Origin: Pirellulaceae bacterium
GTDB taxonomy: Bacteria; Planctomycetota; Planctomycetia; Pirellulales; Pirellulaceae
Assembly (NCBI GenBank): GCA_020852965.1
Contig: JADYZV010000009.1
Coordinates: forward strand, 1-64,000
DNA length: 64,000 bases
Direction of reading: 5' to 3'
In this document: piece by piece, positions 9,013 through 18,280 of the stretch
How positions within the stretch are numbered: the first letter of the stretch is position 1
Layout of the letters: every line of letters starts with the position of its first letter
The notes under the pieces: generated by a model
Seen by the model: only the letters and a program-made list of their open reading frames with translations
What the model was told of the DNA's origin: nothing
Database searches by the model: none
Made by a program: the position numbers and the translations under genes

Positions 9013-12000
9013 GTGACAAAGTTAGCGTGGGTAATAGGACTGGTTTTGTTATTGTTGCTCTGTGGCTGGGTAGTGCTGCGAATGTCGCAGGGCCCCGCAC
9101 CTGAGCAACCGGCTCCCAATGCGCCGGTTGTAATCGATGATGCGGCAGTTGCCATAGATGAAGCCCCGCTTACGATGACGCAAGCGCAGACGCTCAAGGC
9201 TCACAGCATCGCCTTGCTCGAAAATAGCTGGGAATCCGACCGTCAACAACTCTCCCTCCAAGAAGCCGATGCAGGTTTCGTGCGACTTGCCGAACAATTC
9301 CCCACCGATCCCCTGGGACCACAGAATCTGTGTGTCACTCTGTTGGGGCGGCTCAAACAGACCGACCGTAGCCTGCAGCCCGATCGGTTCGGAGAACTCA
9401 GCCAGCGTCTGCTCGCTGCGATTGAGAAACTGCAAACGCTGATTCCCAATGATCCGGTCGCAGAAATCTTCACTGCCCGCTTGCACTTGCTCAGCAATAA
9501 CACCGCAGCAGCGATAGTCAGCTACCGTATGGGAGCAGAAAAACCGCAGGCCGGGGCTGATATCCTGTTCCAACTCTATACGCAGTTGTCCACTCTGGAT
9601 GACCCGACAACGACCGAAGAAGCGGGTCACGCACTGCAACGCGCGCTCGTTCTGGCGCCCGGCAATCTGGCGCTCGCGGCAGAATGGCTCAAGTTTCTTG
9701 CCAAGACACAGAATAGCGAAATCATTAACTATGTGGAAACATTCCGCACGTTGGCACAACCGATCTTCGCTCGCCACACGAGTCCGCTCCCCGAATTGCT
9801 CGATCAGACCAAACTAGCGGCTCAGGAAGGGCAATGGCCGAAGGCTGTATTGCGAACGAGCGGACTGCGAAATGTCATCTTGGCGGAGATCGCCTTTCAA
9901 CACTCGCTGCAAATGCTCGAACCTCACGCATTGGCATTTGTACGTCTGGAGTTTGAACCTCAAACATTGGCCGAATTCAAGTCGTCATCTGCGCAGGCTA
10001 TTTCCAGCCGCACAGTCGTCGCGCTTCAGATGGTCGAACGCAAATTGCCAGATCCCGAATTTGATGGTGTTTCGGCAATAGCCAGTGAGGACTTCGATCT
10101 TGACGGTCACTTCGACTTGTGGACCGTCGCAGGCAAGAATCTGAGGATCATAAGTCTGGCTCCCGCTTTAGACCGCGAGCATGCCACGACAGCAGACAAC
10201 GCCGCAAAGGCGGACGAGGCGCTTAGCGTAGAGGCACTGTGTGAGATCGAACTAGCCATATCGGCCAGCGGCCTTGCCCTAGCTGATTTAGATCGCGACT
10301 TCCAACATCGAAAGGATTCACTTCCTGCTTCGGCCCTACCTACCGCGACTCCGCCAGCTACCGAAGGGGATCCGCAAACCACTAGCACGCAGTTGACTCA
10401 CGAGCAGTTGATTGAGAAGTACCTAGATTCCGATTTGGATCTGATCGTCTACGGAGCCGAAGGAGTACGCTTCTATCGCAACGACCTGAGTGTGGACAGC
10501 GGAAGCCGCACGTTGACCGAAATGCCTCAAGCCGCTCCGCTATCGGAACTGACGGAGGTTAACAGTGTGGCGATGATCGATTTCGACCACGATGCGGATC
10601 TCGATGTGGCTATTGCCAGCGCACAGGGAATCAGCCTGTGGTCCAACCGAGGCGATTGGACCTTTGCCGATTTCAGTTCCTATTCACAACTCCCGCCGAG
10701 CTCGACCACAGTCACCGATATCTTGGCCTTGGATGTCGACCGCAATGTGCTAAACGATTTCCTACTGGCCGCGCCGTCTAGCTCGGAATCGTTCGTACTT
10801 AAAAGCAATCTACATGGACGCTATTTCCTGCAATCCGATCTCTGGGAAGAAAGTGGGTTTGGCGGACAGGCATCGCTGGCGGCTACCGATGCAAACGCAG
10901 ACGCGTGTTGGGATGTGATTGGCTGCGGTTCCGCTGGAACGCAATTGATCCTGATGAAATCGATCGGCCATCAACCTTGGCAACCCGAGTCGCGAGCGCT
11001 GCTTTCGACGACCCCTATGAGACATGTGTTGGTCGATGATTTCGACAACGATGGCCGAGATGACTATTTGGCGTGGGGGGCGCAGGGGGCCGAGTTCTTC
11101 CGTCAAAATGCCGAAGGAACTATCGCCAAGGACGACCAAGTCTTCTCATTGCACGAGAACACTTTGCAGGTGGCCACGCTCGACACGGATCGAGATGGCG
11201 ACTTAGACTTTATCAGCCTCGACGCCCAAGGTGCTTTGCATCTATGGGACAATGTAGGTGGCCATGCCGATCAACAACTCGAGCTGATCATCCGCGCCGA
11301 CGAAGACGGCAAGCAACGCCCACGCGAGCGCTGCAACATGCACGGCGTCGGAAGTCTGGTAGAGCTTAAATCAGGAGACATCTACCAGTGCCGAATCGTG
11401 CGAGGCACACGCACTCGTTTCGGCTTGGGGCAACAACACTCTGCCGATGTACTACGCATCGTGTGGACCAATGGTATCCCCAACAACGTACTCGACGTTA
11501 GCAATCGAGCCACCATTTACGACCAGCAAAACTTGGGAGGCTCCTGTCCCTATCTATACACTTGGAATGGTAGCCGATTCGAATTCTGCACCGATTGCTT
11601 GTGGGCTGCGCCAATCGGGCTGCAGTTCGCCCAAGGGCTGGCGGCGCCCACGCGCGAGTGGGAATACTTGCGAATCGACTCATCCTATCTTAAACCGCGC
11701 GACGGCGAGTACGTCTTGCAGATGACCGAAGAGTTGTGGGAGGCGGCCTACTTTGATTCCATCCAATTGTTGGCCATCGACCACCCGCCTGAGATCGAAG
11801 TGTTTACCAACGAGAAGGTGGGCCCCGCCGAACTGGCTCAGTTCCAGGTGCATGTCGTTCGTAAACGCCATGCCCCGCAACGCGTGCTGGATACCACCGG
11901 CCAAGACATCTCTCAAATCGTTGCCAAGCGCGACGGACGATATACCAAAACATGGCAGCAGGGAATCAACCAAGGTGTGACCGACGAGCACTATATCGAG

Positions 12001-12954
12001 CTTGACCTAGGAGAACTACAGCATCCCGAACAGGTTCGCCTGTTCCTGACCGGTTGGATGTTTCCGACATGCACATCGATCAATGTATCCATGGCAGAGA
12101 ACCCACTCAAACCGAAATCTAAGCCTCCGTCGATTTGGATGCCTGATGAAGCAGGAGAGTGGCAAGAAGTCATTCCCTACGCGGGCTTTCCTGGAGGCAA
12201 GACCAAGACGATCGTGATCGACCTCTCAAACAAATTTCCCAGCGACGACTATCGGCTGCGTGTGGTTACCAACATGGAACTTTGTTGGGATGAAGTCTTC
12301 TTCAGTGATGAACCGGCAGGCAACGAGTCAGCGCAGGCAACTCGAGACGGTGACGCGGCGCTTAGCCAACAACTATCGGGCAGTGCATCCAGCGAGAACG
12401 AGTTGGACGCGATCTTGAGCCAACTCAATGAGTCGGCACCCTATCGTATCGCGCGCCAGTCCCTACTCGGTGCTGACCTACATTTCCGCGGTTTTTCGCG
12501 AATGCTAACACAGCCCTACAACGCTCCCAAACGCTACGACTACGAACAGGTTACCCGCGCCTCGATTTGGCCTCCCATGCAAGGTGGCTTCACGCGCTAT
12601 GGAGACGTGACTTCGTTGGTGCGCCAACCCGATGATTTGCAAGCCGTGCTTGGGGCTGGGGACGAATTGACAATGCGATTTGAAGCCAGCCAGCTCCCCT
12701 TGCCCGAAGGCTGGGTCCGCGACTTCGTCTTATACAACGTGGGCTGGGATAAGGACGCCGACCTGAACACCATCCAAGGCCAAAGCGTAGAACCACTGCC
12801 GTTCCGCGCGATGCGACAGTATCCCTACGCCCCACAGCAGGCTTTTCCCGACAGTCCAGCACATCGGCAGTTTATCGAAACCTATCAAACTCGCAGCCAA
12901 TTGCCAGTCGAATTCTGGCACCAGATCCGCGATTATGCTAGGCAAGTCCAATAA
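9013..12954 (+). CDS. TPR-VCBS-ASPIC/UnbV (CRTAC1-like) membrane-anchored protein
   Basis: This 1313-residue protein starts with GTG at 9013. A hydrophobic N-terminal anchor (LAWVIGLVLLLLLCGWVVL, about residues 4-22) precedes a TPR-like helical region (about 60-270). Next come FG-GAP/VCBS calcium-type repeats (for example DFDLDGHFDLW, DFDHDADLDVAIA, DTDRDGDLDFISLD). An ASPIC/UnbV segment is at about 770-840 (GVGSLVELKSGD, FGLGQQHSADVLRIVW). The last 450 residues match nothing I know and include a CPYLYTW...FCTDCLW cysteine pair region. It should lie outside the cytoplasm. It heads a run of three genes with a multiheme cytochrome, so a part in respiratory electron transfer or its assembly is plausible. 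The exact role of ASPIC/UnbV domains in bacteria is not settled. Confidence 0.85.
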   Translation: MTKLAWVIGLVLLLLLCGWVVLRMSQGPAPEQPAPNAPVVIDDAAVAIDEAPLTMTQAQTLKAHSIALLENSWESDRQQLSLQEADAGFVRLAEQFPTDPLGPQNLCVTLLGRLKQTDRSLQPDRFGELSQRLLAAIEKLQTLIPNDPVAEIFTARLHLLSNNTAAAIVSYRMGAEKPQAGADILFQLYTQLSTLDDPTTTEEAGHALQRALVLAPGNLALAAEWLKFLAKTQNSEIINYVETFRTLAQPIFARHTSPLPELLDQTKLAAQEGQWPKAVLRTSGLRNVILAEIAFQHSLQMLEPHALAFVRLEFEPQTLAEFKSSSAQAISSRTVVALQMVERKLPDPEFDGVSAIASEDFDLDGHFDLWTVAGKNLRIISLAPALDREHATTADNAAKADEALSVEALCEIELAISASGLALADLDRDFQHRKDSLPASALPTATPPATEGDPQTTSTQLTHEQLIEKYLDSDLDLIVYGAEGVRFYRNDLSVDSGSRTLTEMPQAAPLSELTEVNSVAMIDFDHDADLDVAIASAQGISLWSNRGDWTFADFSSYSQLPPSSTTVTDILALDVDRNVLNDFLLAAPSSSESFVLKSNLHGRYFLQSDLWEESGFGGQASLAATDANADACWDVIGCGSAGTQLILMKSIGHQPWQPESRALLSTTPMRHVLVDDFDNDGRDDYLAWGAQGAEFFRQNAEGTIAKDDQVFSLHENTLQVATLDTDRDGDLDFISLDAQGALHLWDNVGGHADQQLELIIRADEDGKQRPRERCNMHGVGSLVELKSGDIYQCRIVRGTRTRFGLGQQHSADVLRIVWTNGIPNNVLDVSNRATIYDQQNLGGSCPYLYTWNGSRFEFCTDCLWAAPIGLQFAQGLAAPTREWEYLRIDSSYLKPRDGEYVLQMTEELWEAAYFDSIQLLAIDHPPEIEVFTNEKVGPAELAQFQVHVVRKRHAPQRVLDTTGQDISQIVAKRDGRYTKTWQQGINQGVTDEHYIELDLGELQHPEQVRLFLTGWMFPTCTSINVSMAENPLKPKSKPPSIWMPDEAGEWQEVIPYAGFPGGKTKTIVIDLSNKFPSDDYRLRVVTNMELCWDEVFFSDEPAGNESAQATRDGDAALSQQLSGSASSENELDAILSQLNESAPYRIARQSLLGADLHFRGFSRMLTQPYNAPKRYDYEQVTRASIWPPMQGGFTRYGDVTSLVRQPDDLQAVLGAGDELTMRFEASQLPLPEGWVRDFVLYNVGWDKDADLNTIQGQSVEPLPFRAMRQYPYAPQQAFPDSPAHRQFIETYQTRSQLPVEFWHQIRDYARQVQ

Positions 12955-12972
12955 GGAACTGGGAGTTGTACT

Positions 12973-13274
12973 AACCACGAAACACACGAAACACACGAAA
13001 CACACGAAGGACACGAAGGACACGAAGGACACGAAAAAAATCCTTGCTGGTATTCTTGGTAGCCCAACAACGAAGCAATGAGCAATGCAGAGATACTATT
13101 CAACAATAAAGGCTGCAAAACCATGAGAGCGATGTACGACGTTTGCGAAGTGCGAAGAGCGATGTGAACGAATCGTTCACTAGAATATTTTGAGAAGATG
13201 GTTGCGGGACGGAGAAAACAATTGGAGGAGAGCTGGTCAAGCCTTTCGTGTACTTCGTGTTTTTCGCGGTCAAC
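12973..13274 (-). mobile_element. MITE-like element, copy A
   Basis: This roughly 300-base non-coding element is bounded by inverted arrays of the CACGAA type. On the minus strand its left end reads GTTGACCGCGAAAAACACGA. Its right end is a nine-base repeat array (units ACACACGAA three times, then GGACACGAA three times, on the plus strand). The interior aligns along its length with the element at 41427-41690 in the opposite orientation, sharing for example ATTCGTTCA and the stretch TTTTTTTCGTGTCCTTCGTG. I see no intact transposase. It may be a decayed mobile gene or a miniature inverted-repeat element. Confidence 0.75.
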
Positions 13275-13302
13275 AAACGAACTAACTCGTGAACGGTTGC
13301 CG

Positions 13303-13320
13303 CACTCGTAACCTCGTCCA
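13303..13320. repeat. R3-family arm
   Basis: This is a single partial copy of the R3 sequence (CACTCGTAACCTCGTCCA). A weaker variant follows near 13340 (GACTCGTTGCCTCGCC). It lies upstream of the cytochrome gene, between copy A of the MITE-like element and the start codon. Confidence 0.6.
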
Positions 13321-13419
13321 ATACTCAAACATCCTACGGACTCGTTGCCTCGCCTACGATCTTAGTACGCCAATTGCCTTTTCTTTTCGAATAAAATTGC
13401 TCTGTAGGAGCAGCAAACT

Positions 13420-16314
13420 ATGTCCGAACGATCCGTAACGCCAGCCGCCAAGCCGAAACGGGTCTACGTACCGGCCATCGGTCCACGACTAAAAAAACTA
13501 TTGTTCGTCGTCTTCGCGATGCTGGCAATCCTTGGAGCCAATTCACTCTATCTGGCTAGCGTGACTTTCATGGAATGGAGTTCCGGACACGGCTGTCAGA
13601 ATCAGTTCTACTTGCTGATGTTCTTGGGGCACATCGTATTGGGTATGATCTTTATTGTCCCTTTCATCGGTTTTGGCTTCATTCATCTGGCCACCGCGCG
13701 CAAACGAAAAAACAAGCGAGCCATTCGCGTCGGCTACGCGCTGTTCACCGTCAGCATCGTGGTACTCATCACGGGTCTGCTGCTAGTTCGACTTGGGGGC
13801 ATATTCGATTTGAAGCAGCCCGCCGCTCGTTCGATCGTGTATTGGCTACACGTCATCACTCCGCTTGTCGCCATGTGGTTATATTGGCTACATCGCTTAG
13901 TGGGTCAGAAGATCAAGTGGCGATTGGGGGCGATCTACGCTGCGGTGGCTGTCGCGGCTGTGGGCCTGATGATCTCGATGCACGCGCAGGACCCACGTGA
14001 ATGGAATAAAATCGGTTCAGCGGAGGGCGTCCAGTACTTCGAACCATCGCTGTCGCGTACCGCCAACGGTGCCTTCATTCCTGCCCAGGTGTTGGACAAC
14101 GACGAATACTGTCTAAGTTGTCATGCCGATGCCTACCAGAGCTGGGAACACAGCGCGCATCACTTTAGCTCTTTCAACAACCCCGCCTATCTGGCTAGTG
14201 TACGCGAGACGCGCGAGGTGTCACTTCGTCGCGATGGCGATGTCAAAGCCTCACGCTGGTGCGCCGGTTGCCACGATCCCGTCCCCTTCTTTAGCGGTGC
14301 GTTTGATGACCCCAAGTTTGATGATGTGAACCACCCCACCGCTCAAGCCGGTATTACTTGCACAGCCTGCCATGCCATCACCCACGTCAATTCGACGCGT
14401 GGCAATGGCGACTTCACCATCGAAGAACCCTTGCACTACCCTTTCGCCTTCAGTGACAACAAGTTGCTGAAATGGGTCAATGCGCAATTGATCAAGGCCA
14501 AACCTGAATTCCACGCCAAAACATTTTTGAAAGACTTTCACAAGTCCTCCGAATTCTGCTCGACGTGTCACAAGGTCCACATTCCCTTCGCTCTCAATCA
14601 CTACAAAGAATTTCTACGTGGCCAGAACAGCTACGACTCTTGGCTGCTCAGCGGCGTGTCGGGGCATGGTGCGCGGAGCTTTTACTACCCAGAACATTCC
14701 AAGGACTGCAACGACTGTCACATGCCACTTCTCGCTTCGAACGATTTTGGAGCCAGACGGTTTGAGGGCCCTGCAGGTCAACTGTCGATCCACGACCACA
14801 ACTTTGCCTCAGGCAACACCGGCCTTCCGGCGCTGCGCGGCTATTTACCAAAGGTGCTCGAACAGCACGAGAAGTTGCTTGAAGGAAGTCTGCGTGTCGA
14901 CCTCTTCGGCATCAAGGAGGGTGGCAGTGTCGACGATACGCTGCAAGCTCCCTTGCGTCCCCAAGTTCCGACACTCAAACCCGGTCAAAACTATCTGCTC
15001 GAAACGGTCGTGCGCACCCTGACTCTCGGCCACCTGTTCACACAGGGAACCGCCGACTCCAATGAAATCTGGCTGGACATCACGCTCACCAGTGGAGATC
15101 GTGTGGTGGGTCGTAGCGGCGGACTCGACGCACGCGGCGAGGTCGATCCTTGGTCCTACTTTTTTAATATATTTATGCTTGATCGCGACGGGAATCGCAT
15201 CGACCGGCGCAATCCGCAAGATATCTTTACGCCGCTTTACAACCAACAAATTCCTCCTGGTGCAGCCCGAGTCGTCCATTCGGCGTTTACCGTCCCCACC
15301 GATCTCACCGCTCCGTTGACGGTGACCGTCAAATTGCAATACCGAAAATTCGACTACCAATATATGGACTTCATCCATCAACGTGCTCGTCCCGGTGACA
15401 ATCCGTTGATGACTGCGAACCGCTCTGCGACAAGCGTGCATCGGATTGCCAATTCCGTTGGAGACGTCGAGTTTCACAATACGCTTCCAATTTTGACCAT
15501 CGCCAGCGACTCGTTGACGTTCCCTGTCGCAGGTGTTGAGGAAGAGGTTTCTCAGAGGGGCGAAACGGCTTCAAACATTGCAACCGCTAAGATTCCGCTT
15601 TGGCAGCGTTGGAATGATTATGGCATCGGTCTCTTGCTGGAGGAGAAATCGGAATTGAAACAAGCCGAGCATGCATTTCTTCAGGTTGAGCAGCTCAATC
15701 GCTTCGACGGACCGCTCAATTTGGCTCGCGTATATTTGTTGGAAGGGCGCGTGGACGAGGCGGTGGAAGCGGTCCAGCGAGCCGCTGAGCACGATTCGCC
15801 TGCGCCGCCTGAGTGGACACTGGCATGGTTCAGCGGCTTGGCCAATCGCGAACAGGGGCGTCTGAAAGAAGCCGAGGACAATTTCCGCAGCATCGTCGAT
15901 CAGACCACGGCAGAACGTGTTGCGCGTGGCTTTGATTTCAGTCGCGACTACGAGGTACTCAATGCGCTGGGGCGCACGTTATTTGACCAGGCGGAACAGC
16001 TTCATTCACCTGCTGACTCGGCCCAGCGGCGCAAGCTATTGCAGGAGTCCGTCCGTCAATTCGAACGGACTCTCGCCATCGACAGCGAGAATGTTAACGC
16101 GCACTACAATTTAGGATTACTATACGCAATTCTCGGGGACAAAGAACTCGAGCAAGAGCACAAACAACTTCACTTGCGATACAAACCGGATGACAGCGCT
16201 CAGGGTTTGGCCGTCCGCAAGGCGCGCGAAAAATATCCCGCTGCCAACTTTGCTGCCGAGCCACTGGTGATCTATCCGTTGCAACGCCCCGGCGCTCCCG
16301 AGCTTCCAAGGTAA
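13420..16314 (+). CDS. Membrane-bound pentaheme cytochrome c with TPR tail
   Basis: This 964-residue protein starts at ATG 13420 after GGAG. The N-terminal 195 residues hold about four membrane helices with histidines at 71, 89, 144 and 158. The H144-x13-H158 pair in one helix pattern is typical of b-type heme sites. A periplasmic part follows with five CxxCH motifs: C231-H235 (CLSCH), C281-H285 (CAGCH), C314-H318 (CTACH), C380-H384 (CSTCH) and C430-H434 (CNDCH). It resembles the cytochrome c554 family. Beta-rich sequence then leads to TPR repeats (about 730-930). It is flanked by two ASPIC/UnbV proteins. It probably moves electrons from the quinone pool to a periplasmic or surface acceptor. 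The donor and acceptor are unknown. Confidence 0.9.
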   Translation: MSERSVTPAAKPKRVYVPAIGPRLKKLLFVVFAMLAILGANSLYLASVTFMEWSSGHGCQNQFYLLMFLGHIVLGMIFIVPFIGFGFIHLATARKRKNKRAIRVGYALFTVSIVVLITGLLLVRLGGIFDLKQPAARSIVYWLHVITPLVAMWLYWLHRLVGQKIKWRLGAIYAAVAVAAVGLMISMHAQDPREWNKIGSAEGVQYFEPSLSRTANGAFIPAQVLDNDEYCLSCHADAYQSWEHSAHHFSSFNNPAYLASVRETREVSLRRDGDVKASRWCAGCHDPVPFFSGAFDDPKFDDVNHPTAQAGITCTACHAITHVNSTRGNGDFTIEEPLHYPFAFSDNKLLKWVNAQLIKAKPEFHAKTFLKDFHKSSEFCSTCHKVHIPFALNHYKEFLRGQNSYDSWLLSGVSGHGARSFYYPEHSKDCNDCHMPLLASNDFGARRFEGPAGQLSIHDHNFASGNTGLPALRGYLPKVLEQHEKLLEGSLRVDLFGIKEGGSVDDTLQAPLRPQVPTLKPGQNYLLETVVRTLTLGHLFTQGTADSNEIWLDITLTSGDRVVGRSGGLDARGEVDPWSYFFNIFMLDRDGNRIDRRNPQDIFTPLYNQQIPPGAARVVHSAFTVPTDLTAPLTVTVKLQYRKFDYQYMDFIHQRARPGDNPLMTANRSATSVHRIANSVGDVEFHNTLPILTIASDSLTFPVAGVEEEVSQRGETASNIATAKIPLWQRWNDYGIGLLLEEKSELKQAEHAFLQVEQLNRFDGPLNLARVYLLEGRVDEAVEAVQRAAEHDSPAPPEWTLAWFSGLANREQGRLKEAEDNFRSIVDQTTAERVARGFDFSRDYEVLNALGRTLFDQAEQLHSPADSAQRRKLLQESVRQFERTLAIDSENVNAHYNLGLLYAILGDKELEQEHKQLHLRYKPDDSAQGLAVRKAREKYPAANFAAEPLVIYPLQRPGAPELPR

Positions 16315-16323
16315 CCTATCGAG

Positions 16324-18201
16324 ATGAATCGATTGAAAAAAGCGAATAACAGCGACCAGCGAACCGAAGATGACGACTTGGCGATTGGCCGCGCATTGCG
16401 AGCCTCACTACTCGTGTTTTTATTGCTGGGTAGCATAGGGAGTGGCGTCTATCTATGGCTCAACCGGCGGGCACCGGCGATTACTCCCGAGGCGGCTCCC
16501 ATCGCGCTACCTGAGACGCGTGTCAAGTCAACCGCCGTGATCCCGACAGTTCACTGGACCGATATCACGCAGGCGGCGGGTATCGACTTTGTACACACCA
16601 ACGGCGCTCATGGTGAAAAGTTGTTACCCGAAACCATGGGCGCAGGCATTGCGGCTTGGGACTTTGACCAGGATGGAGACCAAGATCTGCTATTTGTAAA
16701 CGCGACCCATTGGCCTGAAGACAGTACCGAGTCCACTCCCGCCAGCACGCTGGCCCTTTATCAAAATGACGGGCATGGTAAATTTGTCGACGTCACCGCC
16801 GACTGGGGGCTCGACATCAGCCTGATCGGCATGGGTGCTGCGTGCGGCGATTACGATTCCGACGGACGCGTTGACCTGTTCGTCTCCTGTGTCGGCGCCG
16901 ATCACTTGTTTCATAATACTGGCGAGCGTTTCGTCGACGTTAGCCAAGCGGCGAGAGTTGCAGGTGACTCGGCCGCATGGAGTTCGGCATGTGGATGGTT
17001 CGACTACGACCGAGATGGCGATTTGGATTTGATGGTAACCCATTATGTCGAATGGTCGCGTGAGTTCGATTTGGCACAAAACTTTCGCTTGCTCGGCGGC
17101 GCGGAACGAGCTTATGGTCGTCCCCAGTCGTTTGCGGGGACGTATCCATCGCTGTTTCGAAACGATGGGGAGGGGAAGTTCGCTGACGTTTCTGCTGAGG
17201 CTGGATTGCAGATCCAACATGCGGCCACTGCGGTTCCCGTCGCCAAGTCGCTAGGGTTGGCCTTCGAAGACCTCGATGGCGACCAGTATCTGGACTGCGT
17301 GATTTCGAACGATACCGTACAAAACTTCTTGCTTCACAATCAGCGTGATGGCACGTTCGAAGAGATAGCGACAATGGCAGGCATCGCCTTCGATTCCAAT
17401 GGCGCAGCTCGCGGGGCGATGGGCATCGACATCGCCTCCTTCCGCAATGACCCGTGTTTGGCGGTGGCCATTGGTAACTTCGCCAATGAGATGTCAGCCC
17501 TTTATGTTTGCCGTGGGCGCGATCTGCAGTTCTACGATGCGGCCATCGCCAATGGTCTCGGACCCGCTACACGTTTGGAGCTGACATTCGCGGTTTTTTT
17601 CTTCGATTTCGATCTGGACGGTCGGCTCGACTTGCTGCAAGCCAACGGTCACTTAGAACAAGATATCGCCCGCGTTCAGGCCAGCCAACACTACGAGCAG
17701 TCGCCCCAGTTATTCTGGCACGCCGACGCGGATTCGAGCTCGGAATTTGTACGATGTGGCGAAAGCCAAACCGGTCCTGATTTCCAGCGCCCCATGGTTG
17801 GTCGTGGCGCAACCTACGCCGACTTCGATGGGGACGGTGATCTGGATGTAGTCATCGCCGGCTGCGGGCAACCGCCGCGCATGCTGCGCAACGATCAGAA
17901 TCTGGGACATCATTGGCTGCGCGTCAAATTGATTGGAAGCGGTGACAATCCTGATGCGATTGGTGCCCGCATTATCTTAACCGTTGGTGAATCCCAGCAA
18001 GAACGGCTTGTCTCGCCGACGCGAGGCTATCTCAGCCAAGTAGAATTGCCGGTGACCTTTGGCTTGGGTAACAGCCAAACCGTCGAGCGTATCCATATCC
18101 GCTGGCCTGACGGATCCGAGCAAGAAGTACTCGGGCCCGATGTAGACCAGCTACTATCAATCCGACAACCCACTAAACCAGCATCTCATGCAGGATCGTA
18201 A
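16324..18201 (+). CDS. CRTAC1 family ASPIC/UnbV-VCBS protein
   Basis: This 625-residue protein has one N-terminal membrane anchor (about residues 25-45) and an extracytoplasmic domain. At least six FG-GAP/VCBS calcium-type motifs are visible (DFDQDGDQDLL, DYDSDGRVDLF, DYDRDGDLDLM, DLDGDQYLDCV, DFDLDGRLDLL, DFDGDGDLDVV), consistent with a seven-bladed propeller. The C-terminus is a clear ASPIC/UnbV domain (NLGHHWLRVKLIG, then GYLSQVELPVTFGLG and IRWPDGSEQEV). Its start lies nine bases after the cytochrome stop, so the two are surely co-transcribed. It is closely similar in plan to the first gene of the cluster but lacks the TPR region and the long C-terminal extension. Confidence 0.92.
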   Translation: MNRLKKANNSDQRTEDDDLAIGRALRASLLVFLLLGSIGSGVYLWLNRRAPAITPEAAPIALPETRVKSTAVIPTVHWTDITQAAGIDFVHTNGAHGEKLLPETMGAGIAAWDFDQDGDQDLLFVNATHWPEDSTESTPASTLALYQNDGHGKFVDVTADWGLDISLIGMGAACGDYDSDGRVDLFVSCVGADHLFHNTGERFVDVSQAARVAGDSAAWSSACGWFDYDRDGDLDLMVTHYVEWSREFDLAQNFRLLGGAERAYGRPQSFAGTYPSLFRNDGEGKFADVSAEAGLQIQHAATAVPVAKSLGLAFEDLDGDQYLDCVISNDTVQNFLLHNQRDGTFEEIATMAGIAFDSNGAARGAMGIDIASFRNDPCLAVAIGNFANEMSALYVCRGRDLQFYDAAIANGLGPATRLELTFAVFFFDFDLDGRLDLLQANGHLEQDIARVQASQHYEQSPQLFWHADADSSSEFVRCGESQTGPDFQRPMVGRGATYADFDGDGDLDVVIAGCGQPPRMLRNDQNLGHHWLRVKLIGSGDNPDAIGARIILTVGESQQERLVSPTRGYLSQVELPVTFGLGNSQTVERIHIRWPDGSEQEVLGPDVDQLLSIRQPTKPASHAGS

Positions 18202-18280
18202 CAAGCACAGCGCAGTTGCGGCAGACGGAAGCCAAGTGCTTCCACCACATTTAAACTTGGAGTTAAATCGTGGGGCCGTT

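Noticed and set aside
12933..13328. 131-residue frame on the minus strand, Cys/Ser-rich
   Set aside because: Most of it is the translated CACGAA array of copy A of the MITE-like element. No intact protein family is visible.
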